Virus record (IMG/VR): IMGVR_UViG_3300021092_000026
Location: 1-64,000 of that record
Length of the DNA: 64,000 nucleotides
Origin: a virus
Direction: 5' to 3' (one strand)
The notes below the pieces were generated by a model. The model worked only from the letters and a program-made list of their open reading frames with translations, searched no databases and was not told the origin of the DNA. Both the position numbers and the translations under genes were made by a program. This document shows, piece after piece, positions 57,611 to 64,000 of the stretch (positions are counted from its first letter, which is position 1; each line of letters opens with the position of its first letter).

Positions 57611-57811
57611 TTAAGTTTTTGGTGATTGATTCGCTTTGAGGAACAACAGCAAAATCACCAATAACTTTAAGTTAGATGGCTGATGACCCCCTATGTAATT
57701 CATTACGGTTGTCCCCACCACCCACCAAAATAAAAATAAGTAGATGTTATCACCTACAAAAAAGATAAAATCTATGATTTTTTCTTTTATATATTCTAAA
57801 AAGTTTTTCAT
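57611..57811 (-). CDS. Small membrane protein
   Basis: 66 residues with two hydrophobic stretches (about 14-38 and 44-58), starting MKNFLEYIKEKIIDFIFFVG. Unknown; holin-like size and topology but no distinctive motif. Confidence 0.6.
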   Translation of the reverse strand: MKNFLEYIKEKIIDFIFFVGDNIYLFLFWWVVGTTVMNYIGGHQPSNLKLLVILLLFLKANQSPKT

Positions 57812-57837
57812 TTGTGTAATTTATTTTTTGTATATTG

Positions 57838-58044
57838 CTATTTTATTCTAATTGTAGAATAAATTCGACCATCTATTGTTACCCGTATGTGATAAGTACC
57901 GATTGAATCAATACAAATATAATTTCCACTATTTACAGTATAAACAATAGGGTATGTAGTTTGGAGCATTGGTACATCGTGGTATGGGCCGGAACAGCTT
58001 GTAAGTAGAACACCTAAAACGAGTACTGATAGTAATTTTTTCAT
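57838..58044 (-). CDS. Small lipoprotein (68 residues)
   Basis: MKKLLSVLVLGVLLTSCSGP: signal peptide with LTSC lipobox (Cys17). The remainder is strand-rich (YPIVYTVNSGNYICIDSIGT). Exported to the envelope. Second small lipoprotein in this window; function unknown. Confidence 0.75.
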   Translation of the reverse strand: MKKLLSVLVLGVLLTSCSGPYHDVPMLQTTYPIVYTVNSGNYICIDSIGTYHIRVTIDGRIYSTIRIK

Positions 58045-58053
58045 TTGTGTAAT

Positions 58054-58674
58054 TTATTTTTTTGATTTGGTATGCGATTCTTTAATAACAATTTTGGTTA
58101 TGGATTTGATATTCTCTAAAATATCATCAAATCTCTTTTCAATATATTCATCAAAATGAGATTCATCATCAAAATCTCTGCCCCCATCAAATTGAACATC
58201 AAATTTTTGTTCTTTCAGTAATTTTTTTAACAGGAATATTACTCGTGATTTGCCTGAATTTTCAATACCAGAGACATCAATGGTTATTTCATTTTTTGGT
58301 CGGTTGTCTTTGATTACACCATTTGAATCCTCAAAGTAGATACTATTGCCGTTAGAATCATACTCCCGAGTTGACCAATACCCATACGAATCTTTATGGT
58401 AGATTTGATTTCCGTTTGAATCAAATTCCCACTCTGCCCACTGTCCATACGAATCCTCCCAGTAGATTAGATTATTTTTGGAATCATACTCCCGTTTTGT
58501 CCAATCTCCATTGAAAGTTTCAAGATAGATTTCATTTCCATTGGAATCATATTCCCATTTATACCAATCCCCATTCCGATTTTCAAAGTAAATTGGGTTA
58601 TCATTTTTGTCCCGAATTTCCAAGTTATCATTCCTATCGAAATCCCAATTGATTTGCTGTCCTATTGTTTTCAT
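58054..58674 (-). CDS. EYDSxGN-repeat protein fused to a P-loop-like domain
   Basis: 206 residues. N-cap MKTIGQQINWDF, four 21-residue units (e.g. WYKWEYDSNGNEIYLETFNGD), then DNRPK and a C-terminal domain with GIENSGKSRVIFLL, a P-loop-like GxxxxGKS, instead of the usual C-cap. The added domain resembles small phage NTP-binding proteins. Overlaps the next gene by 4 nt. Confidence 0.72.
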   Translation of the reverse strand: MKTIGQQINWDFDRNDNLEIRDKNDNPIYFENRNGDWYKWEYDSNGNEIYLETFNGDWTKREYDSKNNLIYWEDSYGQWAEWEFDSNGNQIYHKDSYGYWSTREYDSNGNSIYFEDSNGVIKDNRPKNEITIDVSGIENSGKSRVIFLLKKLLKEQKFDVQFDGGRDFDDESHFDEYIEKRFDDILENIKSITKIVIKESHTKSKK

Positions 58675-59381
58675 TGTTTCACAAGTTTATACTTTACGCC
58701 TTCAATTTCTATTACTTTGTCCTCGCAGGGTTTTGGTCGGTTGTCTTTGATTACACCATTTGAATCCTCAAAGTAGATTTCATTGCCTTTAGAATCCCAT
58801 TCTCGCTTTGTCCAAAACCCATTTGAATTTTCATAGTAGATTTCTTTACCCTTAGAATCGTATTCCCACCTTTCCCAATCTCCAACTGAATTCTCAGAGT
58901 AGATTAGATTATTTTCGGAATCATACTCCCGCTTTTTCCAATATTCATTTGAAGTTTCAAAATATATTTCATTGCCGTTAGAATCATATTCCCATTTATA
59001 CCAATCTCCATCCGGATTCTCATAATAGATTGGATTATTATTTTTGTTTCGGATTTCCAAGAAACCATAGATTTCAAAATCCCAATTGATTTGCTGTCCT
59101 ATTGTTTTCATAATGTTTTTATTTATATTAACCATACACTTTATACCATCTTCGGATTCAAACACCCATTGGTCCGTATAATCTATTTTAATTTCCTTTA
59201 CAAATCTAAATCTACGAAACCCACACGTTCCAAAATTTTTGATATAAAATTGTTTTTTACCATTTGGAAACGGAAACTTATAATATGAACCAACTTCATG
59301 AAGATTCCAAGCATCACCATAGAATGTATTGGAATTAATATCCCATTTAAAGCTATGAATATCGTAGGTTATGTTTTTCAC
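58671..59381 (-). CDS. EYDSxGN-repeat protein with a unique N-terminal domain
   Basis: 236 residues from a GTG at 59381, which lies 4 nt after the -7 element; a TTG inside the -7 box is rejected. Residues about 1-90 are unique (strand-rich, aromatic). Then the common N-cap MKTIGQQINWDF, four repeat units and the C-cap (DNRPKPCEDKVIEIEGVKYK). The N-cap Met at 59111 could be an independent start, so this may be two genes merged in frame. Confidence 0.65.
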   Translation of the reverse strand: MKNITYDIHSFKWDINSNTFYGDAWNLHEVGSYYKFPFPNGKKQFYIKNFGTCGFRRFRFVKEIKIDYTDQWVFESEDGIKCMVNINKNIMKTIGQQINWDFEIYGFLEIRNKNNNPIYYENPDGDWYKWEYDSNGNEIYFETSNEYWKKREYDSENNLIYSENSVGDWERWEYDSKGKEIYYENSNGFWTKREWDSKGNEIYFEDSNGVIKDNRPKPCEDKVIEIEGVKYKLVKQ

Positions 59382-59385
59382 AACT

Positions 59386-59417
59386 ACAATATACAACAGA
59401 AAACCTATATTTCCAAA
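59386..59417 (-). promoter_or_regulatory. Host-type promoter, leaderless GTG start predicted
   Basis: TTTTGG, 19 nt, TATATTGT; the GTG is 4 nt after the -7 box. Confidence 0.72.
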
Positions 59418-59456
59418 ATTTTCCGATTAAAATTTATCGTTAAATTTGGGTTAAAG

Positions 59457-59954
59457 TTATTCACAAACAAGATGATTTTTTACCCTTTTTTTAACCACAC
59501 TACCTATCAGTATTTGGCCACGGCCCAACACCTGGTCTAACTCAATCGTTGTTGCATAATAGGAATTGGAGCCTGAAGATGTCCAATCACCCTTCTTTAA
59601 ATTCACAAAGAAAACGAACCATTTCATATCCTCTCCACTATCATCATACGAAACTAATAAATAATCCGATTCCCTTTTGGAATATTCTCCTCCCCTCCAT
59701 ACCCCAACCGTCTTTGCTGTTTTAATTTCCAACGGAACATCCCCCACCCATAAATCAGGTTCACCATCCGTAAAAGGAGAACGAATAGTTGGAACGATAT
59801 CCGAAAATGTTGCCTCTAAAATATTTGATATGATTTCAGACCGGAGTTTCGTAGATAAATGATTATAATGAACTACGGACTTGAATACCTTTAATCGATT
59901 GTTCGCTTCGGTAAGTACGGAGGGTAGATGAACCTTAATGTAATCTATTAGCAT
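59457..59954 (-). CDS. PD-(D/E)xK nuclease-like protein
   Basis: 165 residues. GEPDLWVGDVPLEIKTAK fits the PD-(D/E)xK core (Asp, Glu, Lys), and the later ESDYLLVSYDDSG continues the fold. Restriction-type endonuclease or related resolvase is possible; specificity unknown. Upstream lies the largest non-coding interval. Confidence 0.65.
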   Translation of the reverse strand: MLIDYIKVHLPSVLTEANNRLKVFKSVVHYNHLSTKLRSEIISNILEATFSDIVPTIRSPFTDGEPDLWVGDVPLEIKTAKTVGVWRGGEYSKRESDYLLVSYDDSGEDMKWFVFFVNLKKGDWTSSGSNSYYATTIELDQVLGRGQILIGSVVKKRVKNHLVCE

Positions 59955-60158
59955 ATCGTTTTGTTTTGTATATTATAAAAGAGCTGAAAAGAAAAGAGCT
60001 AAAAAGAGCTGTATTGTATATTATACAAGCTTTTAGGGGAGTATTTCCACAGCCAAAAAAATGACCTCTATATGAAAACCGGTCCCCCGTCCATAACACA
60101 ATAAATTTTTTTTTGGGTTTACATTGAAATGCTACCCCCCCTCCGTTATAACACATTG
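59955..60158 (-). other. 204-nt interval without a credible gene
   Basis: Contains two direct copies of TTGTATATTATA (plus strand, 59966-59977 and 60014-60025), three AGAGCT units between them, and farther right two related TGTGTTATA/TGTGTTATG G-rich segments in the coding direction. A 73-codon frame exists but overlaps the nuclease start and looks non-coding. Likely regulatory or a structured RNA. Confidence 0.5.
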
Positions 60159-60371
60159 TTATTTTTTACGAGCTCTTTCCCGTACATCCGGCTTTATCAG
60201 CTCAGCGATTGATACGATGTGGCCACCATATTTTTGTTGGTGTCTTTTCTTAAAGTAGTTAATCTTACTAAGCGCTGCCGCTTGTTCGATTGGTGTACCT
60301 GCTTTAAGTAACTTATCTGTCCAATATTGGATTTTAGGGATATACCCTTCACTATATTTGGTTTTTTTCAT
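60159..60371 (-). CDS. Unknown small basic protein
   Basis: 70 residues (MKKTKYSEGYIPKIQYWTDK), Lys-rich, ending RERARKK. AALSKINYFKKRHQQKYG suggests nucleic-acid contact. Not recognised. Confidence 0.6.
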   Translation of the reverse strand: MKKTKYSEGYIPKIQYWTDKLLKAGTPIEQAAALSKINYFKKRHQQKYGGHIVSIAELIKPDVRERARKK

Positions 60372-60380
60372 TTGGGATTT

Positions 60381-60590
60381 TTAATTGGTGAACCTATATT
60401 GTGTAAATGCTCTCTTTGCTTTACTTATATCATCATCAGTACCTCTACCACTATATAGTATAAGATAGCTGTCAGAATATAAATTTGCTCTATTTAAAAG
60501 TCTATTCACATCCCGCGTTCCATATGCTACATATGCAGCATTGGTGATGTTATTAGGGTTGGTGTATAGTATGAATTTTTGCTTACTCAT
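60381..60590 (-). CDS. Unknown small protein
   Basis: 69 residues (MSKQKFILYTNPNNITNAAY) with AYGTRDVNRLLNRANLYS. ATG overlaps the previous stop in ATGA. Not recognised. Confidence 0.6.
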   Translation of the reverse strand: MSKQKFILYTNPNNITNAAYVAYGTRDVNRLLNRANLYSDSYLILYSGRGTDDDISKAKRAFTQYRFTN

Positions 60591-60688
60591 AATTTTGTAG
60601 GTAATTTTTTCTTTGGTGGGTGGATAGTAGCGAACTTATATCCAAGCAAAAACCAAGTAGCGCTGAGTAGTAAAATTAAAATTGCCAT
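60587..60688 (-). CDS. 33-residue membrane protein
   Basis: MAILILLLSATWFLLGYKFA then TIHPPKKKLPTKL: one transmembrane helix with a basic cytoplasmic tail. ATGA overlap with the next gene supports expression. Confidence 0.6.
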   Translation of the reverse strand: MAILILLLSATWFLLGYKFATIHPPKKKLPTKL

Positions 60689-60701
60689 AATTTATTTATA
60701 T

Positions 60702-60944
60702 TTAAATTCCCTTCCACTTTTTACCCAATAGTGAATTAGCAAACCTATTATGCTCTTTAATACACCACTCCGTTGAACTCATTGTGGGTTCGGTGATAGA
60801 TTTAATATTGGGGTTGTGCTCTAACCCTAAGCGCTTGGGTGCAGAGTCTATGGGGTTGTATTTAAAATCCATTGGACTTACTATACTATTACCACTATAT
60901 ACTCTTTTTTTCCTATTGAATAGGGATTGGATTAGCTTTTTCAT
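60702..60944 (-). CDS. Unknown small basic protein
   Basis: 80 residues (MKKLIQSLFNRKKRVYSGNS), with a C-terminal STEWCIKEHNRFANSLLGKK. Coupled to the upstream repeat gene (4-nt overlap). Not recognised. Confidence 0.6.
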   Translation of the reverse strand: MKKLIQSLFNRKKRVYSGNSIVSPMDFKYNPIDSAPKRLGLEHNPNIKSITEPTMSSTEWCIKEHNRFANSLLGKKWKGI

Positions 60945-61192
60945 ACTTTAGTTAGTTTATATTTAATTCCATCGATTTCTACTATCTTATTCTCACAGGG
61001 TTTGGGGAGGTTGTCTTCCATTTCACCACTTGAATTCTCATAGAAGACTATATTGCCTTGAGAATCTCGTTCATACTTTGCCCACCATCCATCTGAATAC
61101 TCAAAGTAGATTAATTTACCCCTCTTGTCCCTAATTTGCAAGTCACCGTTGGTCTTGAAATCCCATTTGATTTGCTCAGCTATTGTTTTCAT
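60941..61192 (-). CDS. EYDSxGN-repeat protein, one-unit paralogue
   Basis: 83 residues: N-cap MKTIAEQIKWDF, one full repeat unit (WAKYERDSQGNIVFYENSSGE) and the C-cap (CENKIVEIDGIKYKLTKV). Overlaps both neighbours by 4 nt. Confidence 0.75.
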   Translation of the reverse strand: MKTIAEQIKWDFKTNGDLQIRDKRGKLIYFEYSDGWWAKYERDSQGNIVFYENSSGEMEDNLPKPCENKIVEIDGIKYKLTKV

Positions 61193-61626
61193 ACCTTTGT
61201 TAGTTTATATTTTACACCTTCGATTTCTACTATCTTGTTCTCACAGTGTTTAGGTCGGTTATCCCTGATTTTACCTTTTGAATTCTCATAGTAGATTTCA
61301 TTACCTTCAGAATCGAATTCCTTCTTTTCCCAATGTCCATCTGAATGCTCAATATAGATACGATAACCTTTAGAATCATATTCACACTTTGTCCAATGTC
61401 CATCTTCATGTTCAGTATAGATATGATTACCGTTAGAATCGTATTCAAGCTTTGTCCAACGTCCATCAGAATCCTTCCAATAGTTACAATTACCGTTAGA
61501 ATCGTTCTCATACTTTATCCAATATCCATTTGATTTCTCATAATAGATTTTGCCATTACTGCCTTTGATTTCCAATTCACCATCGGTTGCGAAATCCCAT
61601 TTGATTTGCTCTGCTATTGTTTTCAT
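61189..61626 (-). CDS. EYDSxGN-repeat protein, four-unit paralogue
   Basis: 145 residues: N-cap MKTIAEQIKWDF, four 21-residue units (WTKLEYDSNGNHIYTEHEDGH and others), C-cap (CENKIVEIEGVKYKLTKV). The caps are nearly identical to the one-unit paralogue downstream, showing tandem duplication. Confidence 0.78.
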   Translation of the reverse strand: MKTIAEQIKWDFATDGELEIKGSNGKIYYEKSNGYWIKYENDSNGNCNYWKDSDGRWTKLEYDSNGNHIYTEHEDGHWTKCEYDSKGYRIYIEHSDGHWEKKEFDSEGNEIYYENSKGKIRDNRPKHCENKIVEIEGVKYKLTKV

Positions 61627-61775
61627 GCTTTTTTAATTAGTTGTCCTGACATAAGTAAATAGTAATCCTGATAATATCCTAACTTTTGTAAATGTTGCAA
61701 TTTTTCGGACTTGGTTAAATTTAAAGACATAATTTGCTTTAATAAATAATAGGGGGGGATGTTTGTGCTTTTCAT
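61623..61775 (-). CDS. Unknown small protein
   Basis: 50 residues from ATG at 61775 (MKSTNIPPYYLLKQIMSLNL), coupled to the upstream gene through ATGA; a longer frame is rejected. KLGYYQDYYLLMSGQLIKKA at the C-terminus. Not recognised. Confidence 0.6.
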   Translation of the reverse strand: MKSTNIPPYYLLKQIMSLNLTKSEKLQHLQKLGYYQDYYLLMSGQLIKKA

Positions 61776-61966
61776 ATCTGATTTTTTTTCTCTTCCATTA
61801 AACACTCTATTTGCTCTATTGGGGCAGAAAGTATTAATTGACGTAGCATTTGGTCTTCCATACCCACTCCTCTGATAATTTCTTCCATTGTTTCACCATC
61901 CACATCCTGCAGCATTTCAATGGCTGCATTTACATTGTACGCGTGAGATTGATAATCTTTTATCAT
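61772..61966 (-). CDS. Unknown small protein
   Basis: 64 residues with MLQDVDGETMEEIIRGVGME and DQMLRQLIL: a pattern I recall in Bacteroidota phages. Acidic, helical. Function unknown. Confidence 0.7.
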   Translation of the reverse strand: MIKDYQSHAYNVNAAIEMLQDVDGETMEEIIRGVGMEDQMLRQLILSAPIEQIECLMEEKKNQI

Positions 61967-61977
61967 AATTGTATATT

Positions 61978-62181
61978 TTACACGATTCGGTTTACTACGA
62001 ACCCCGGTACATCCGAAGCATTGTAGTAGTTCTTAATAGCAACCTCTGCTATAGTATTATCTATTAACCATCCATCAACGATATCGAATATCATCGAATC
62101 ATCTATATCACCAGCATCTCTAACTCCATTTTTGAGTTGTTTTAGCTCTTTATCAAGCCGTGCTTTCGTCCAATTTTTCAT
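61978..62181 (-). CDS. Unknown small protein
   Basis: 67 residues from ATG at 62181 (MKNWTKARLDKELKQLKNGV), preceded by GGAG. A longer upstream frame overlaps the previous gene and is rejected. Not recognised. Confidence 0.65.
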   Translation of the reverse strand: MKNWTKARLDKELKQLKNGVRDAGDIDDSMIFDIVDGWLIDNTIAEVAIKNYYNASDVPGFVVNRIV

Positions 62182-62192
62182 AACTCCGACTT

Positions 62193-62378
62193 TTATTTCG
62201 TTACCATTAAAGTTGAAACCACACATTCCATCTCACGAAACATTTTGACCGGCAGTATAGCCTTCAAATCGTTAGTATCGTAATAATCCACATAAATATT
62301 GGTATGGATTGGGAGTTTGATATTTGATTTCTTACCCGTAATTCGTTCTACATAACTTACCACATCTTTGGCCATCAT
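62193..62378 (-). CDS. Unknown small protein
   Basis: 61 residues from ATG at 62378 (MMAKDVVSYVERITGKKSNI), preceded by AAGGAAATTAC. Upstream in-frame TTG and ATG codons at 62426 and 62402 are possible alternatives. Not recognised. Confidence 0.6.
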   Translation of the reverse strand: MMAKDVVSYVERITGKKSNIKLPIHTNIYVDYYDTNDLKAILPVKMFREMECVVSTLMVTK

Positions 62379-62412
62379 GTAATTTCCTTTTTTTAATAGC
62401 ATAGCTTTTATT

Positions 62413-62550
62413 TTATTCACCAACAATTAACATCAAAAAGTAGAACAACGTACCACCACCGGCGATAAATAGGATACTACCTATTACCTCCTTCGGGTCA
62501 GTTTTCCACATATCCACAATTTCATTAAACATCTCTTTCATATCTTTCAT
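62413..62550 (-). CDS. 45-residue membrane protein
   Basis: MKDMKEMFNEIVDMWKTDPK, then EVIGSILFIAGGGTLFYFLM: one transmembrane helix. Shares its leader and first codons with the gene at 53669. Host-type promoter upstream. Confidence 0.65.
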   Translation of the reverse strand: MKDMKEMFNEIVDMWKTDPKEVIGSILFIAGGGTLFYFLMLIVGE

Positions 62551-62562
62551 TAACTTACAATG

Positions 62563-62593
62563 TAAATATAATACACAAAACCCATATATCCAA
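62563..62593 (-). promoter_or_regulatory. Host-type promoter
   Basis: TTGG, 19 nt, TATATTTA with conserved AT-rich upstream segment. Confidence 0.78.
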
Positions 62594-62603
62594 GCTTTCT
62601 ATA

Positions 62604-62816
62604 TTAAATTATCGTTAAATTTAATTCACATCCCTCCGAAATGGGGCGTTCTAAGGGGTTAATATGGTATAATTGCGGAAAGGGGATGTACCAATTAAAG
62701 TGCGAACCATCATCATTCCAAAAAGTTAGGTAAAACTTACCATTTTTGGGGTTAAAATCCGGTTCTTTGGTATGATATTTACCCTTCAATTGGGGATATT
62801 CTGAAAAAAGTTCCAT
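62604..62816 (-). CDS. Unknown small protein
   Basis: 70 residues (MELFSEYPQLKGKYHTKEPD), aromatic, with KFYLTFWNDDGSHFNWYIP. Start overlaps the upstream stop (TAATG). Not recognised. Confidence 0.6.
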   Translation of the reverse strand: MELFSEYPQLKGKYHTKEPDFNPKNGKFYLTFWNDDGSHFNWYIPFPQLYHINPLERPISEGCELNLTII

Positions 62817-62968
62817 TATTCAACCACAATTTTAAAGATATCCTTCTTTTTTTGGGGTAGAGTACCAACAAGCGCTCTCACACCGGCAAGGGTTGATTTC
62901 AACCGATACCTCGAACATTTAAGGGATTTAACCACCTTACCATTCTGCATCAAATAGACCTCTATCAT
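62816..62968 (-). CDS. 50-residue basic protein
   Basis: MIEVYLMQNGKVVKSLKCSR, then LKSTLAGVRALVGTLPQKKK: basic and partly hydrophobic. TAATG coupling to the next gene. Not recognised. Confidence 0.58.
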   Translation of the reverse strand: MIEVYLMQNGKVVKSLKCSRYRLKSTLAGVRALVGTLPQKKKDIFKIVVE

Positions 62969-62970
62969 AA

Positions 62971-63261
62971 TTATTTGGATAAAATTAACATACTCATAGG
63001 AATATTGTAACTACGAAACGGGTACGATACATCATTAACCGATGCTTTGGTTCGGTTGATTTTAGTAACCCGTAGTTTACTACCACGCACCTTTGGGTGG
63101 TCACACGTAACCACATCACCAACTTTCAACTGCGAACCAACCAACTTACTCTCAAGGGCACGGGTGGATTTGATTGTGGCAACTACCATACTATTAAGAG
63201 TACGAAGCTCATCAAGACTTAGTTGGGAAAGGAGGGGGGTAATCGAACTTAATTTATTCAT
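62971..63261 (-). CDS. Small protein with KOW/SH3-like domain
   Basis: 96 residues; helical N-terminal half and a C-terminal VGDVVTCDHPKVRGSKLRVT strand pattern like an SH3/KOW barrel. Possible nucleic-acid or protein binder. Host-type promoter upstream. Confidence 0.65.
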   Translation of the reverse strand: MNKLSSITPLLSQLSLDELRTLNSMVVATIKSTRALESKLVGSQLKVGDVVTCDHPKVRGSKLRVTKINRTKASVNDVSYPFRSYNIPMSMLILSK

Positions 63262-63296
63262 TTTTTAGGGGGTTTATTTCCGAATCACTTACAAAG

Positions 63297-63327
63297 TAAA
63301 GATACTACACAAAGGGCATATATCCAA
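63297..63327 (-). promoter_or_regulatory. Host-type promoter
   Basis: TTGG, 19 nt, TATCTTTA with conserved AT-rich upstream segment. Confidence 0.78.
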
Positions 63328-63355
63328 GCTTTCTATATTAAATTATCATTAAATT

Positions 63356-63580
63356 TTAAATATACCTTATTTCATAGGAATAAAGAGTTCCACACTCATC
63401 ATCCTCCATTGTATCCTCTACCGCAACTATGGGGTTAGGTAAGAGTTTTTGAAGTTCAACCACATTAATCCGTTTCCAATACCCAAAACGGAAATATAGG
63501 TTACTTTTCCAATCCTCACAGATGTCAAACTCACCGAAATGTTCGTGTATCCGACCGATAACTGATGATGTCATTTTCAT
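63356..63580 (-). CDS. Unknown small protein
   Basis: 74 residues (MKMTSSVIGRIHEHFGEFDI), ending in a strand-rich DECGTLYSYEIRYI. Not recognised. Confidence 0.6.
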   Translation of the reverse strand: MKMTSSVIGRIHEHFGEFDICEDWKSNLYFRFGYWKRINVVELQKLLPNPIVAVEDTMEDDECGTLYSYEIRYI

Positions 63581-63601
63581 ATTATATATTATTGATTTGA
63601 T

Positions 63602-63964
63602 TTAGTAATCATAAGAGCGAGCCTGATCGGCGGCAAATCTAGAGGTGTGGGTGTAGGCGTAGAGGTATCCTTTCATACCGGATTTAGAATCGGTACTGAC
63701 GAATACGACTGTTGCTTTTTCAAATCCGGCCTCAATGACGGCAGGTACGCCCCCGTTGAACTCAAATGTTTGTGTGAAGCCGGTAGAATACTTTTCCGTT
63801 TCAGGCTTAATCCCATACATTTCCATAATGCCCTTAGTCTGATTGATTATCGTATCAGAATAATCGTAGATAGGTACACCATAGTCGGCAGCATCTCGAT
63901 AGATTTGTTTAGAGCGGTTTTGGATTTCACGAACCAAAGAACCCATTTCTTTATATACTCCCAT
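63602..63964 (-). CDS. Unknown protein
   Basis: 120 residues; helical first half (YKEMGSLVREIQNRSKQIYR) and a strand-rich second half (FEKATVVFVSTDSKSGMKGYLY). Not recognised. Confidence 0.65.
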   Translation of the reverse strand: MGVYKEMGSLVREIQNRSKQIYRDAADYGVPIYDYSDTIINQTKGIMEMYGIKPETEKYSTGFTQTFEFNGGVPAVIEAGFEKATVVFVSTDSKSGMKGYLYAYTHTSRFAADQARSYDY

Positions 63965-63968
63965 AAGA

Positions 63969-64000
63969 TTATTTTTTAACCATATCAGCCACCTTCTCCG
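63969..64000 (-). CDS. C-terminal end of an upstream gene (partial)
   Basis: Only the last ten codons (ending EKVADMVKK and stop) are visible at the window edge. Confidence 0.5.
   Translation of the reverse strand, partial: EKVADMVKK

Noticed and set aside
59935-60156. 73-codon minus-strand frame with several Cys and Phe
   Set aside because: Overlaps the nuclease start, has an erratic composition and runs through the repeat-rich interval; treated as non-coding.

Overview
This window looks like a segment of a large T4-like tailed phage (myovirus) genome that infects a Bacteroidota host. Every gene I support lies on the minus strand. The genome is AT-rich, and genes are packed with 1-30 nt gaps or ATGA/TAATG overlaps. 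T4-type genes appear in recognisable order: prohead protease (gp21-like), portal (gp20-like), large terminase (gp17-like), baseplate gp6-like and gp25-like, a gp55-like late sigma factor, a gp61-like primase, and a fused gp47-gp46 (Mre11-Rad50) protein. A Bacteroidota host is indicated by three things: at least 14 promoters of the Bacteroidota type (TTGG or TTTG, exactly 19 nt, TAnnTTTG/A), a DUF4494-like protein, and a secreted protein with a C-terminal type IX secretion sorting domain.

Layout in coordinate order (transcription runs right to left). 1-6662: head assembly and packaging. 6701-14229: glycosyltransferase-like protein, cupin, small proteins with leader-like N-termini, and a gene broken in two by a split intein with a free-standing homing endonuclease between the halves. 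14263-16029: repeat-containing fibre or baseplate protein. 16045-21169: replication, recombination and DNA modification (Mre11-Rad50 fusion, primase, Mom-like protein, T7-type endonuclease I). 21172-33741: tail and baseplate module, including a 1539-residue protein. 33741-37602: gp55-like sigma factor, HD hydrolase, ClpP-like protease, coiled-coil membrane protein. 37747-39173: UV damage endonuclease and a small heat-shock protein. 39290-42535: small unknown proteins. 42541-46103: MoxR/CobS-like ATPase with a CobT-like VWA protein. 46174-52077: acyl-CoA thioesterase-like protein, five tRNAs, dCMP deaminase, ribose-5-phosphate isomerase B, a T9SS-sorted secreted protein and an RNase H-like protein. 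52085-64000: many very small genes, an RNA-repair kinase/ligase pair, a PspC-like mini-protein, an FkbM methyltransferase, a PD-(D/E)xK nuclease candidate and five paralogues built from a 21-residue repeat.

The most striking locus is 10683-14229. An enzyme combining a nucleotidylyltransferase with a ligase-type adenylation domain is encoded as two genes. The upstream gene ends in an intein N-half (98 residues) and the downstream gene begins with an intein C-half (35 residues). A Vsr-like/EDxHD homing endonuclease gene lies between them. The break falls inside ligase motif I (K-x-D-G), directly after the presumed catalytic lysine, so the ligase active site should exist only after protein trans-splicing. 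This matches the previously described fractured-gene arrangement; the extein and the exact insertion point are what may be new.

Regulation is unusually legible. Host-type promoters sit before early or accessory genes, several with a shared 70-120 bp upstream cassette that can include DnaA-box sequences and an 18-20 bp palindrome. Late genes carry a TATATTTA-like element without a -33 box. In both classes several genes have a start codon exactly 4-5 nt after the -7-like element, which predicts leaderless mRNAs. No interval longer than about 210 nt lacks a gene; the largest, 59955-60158, is described. No CRISPR array, rRNA or insertion sequence was seen.
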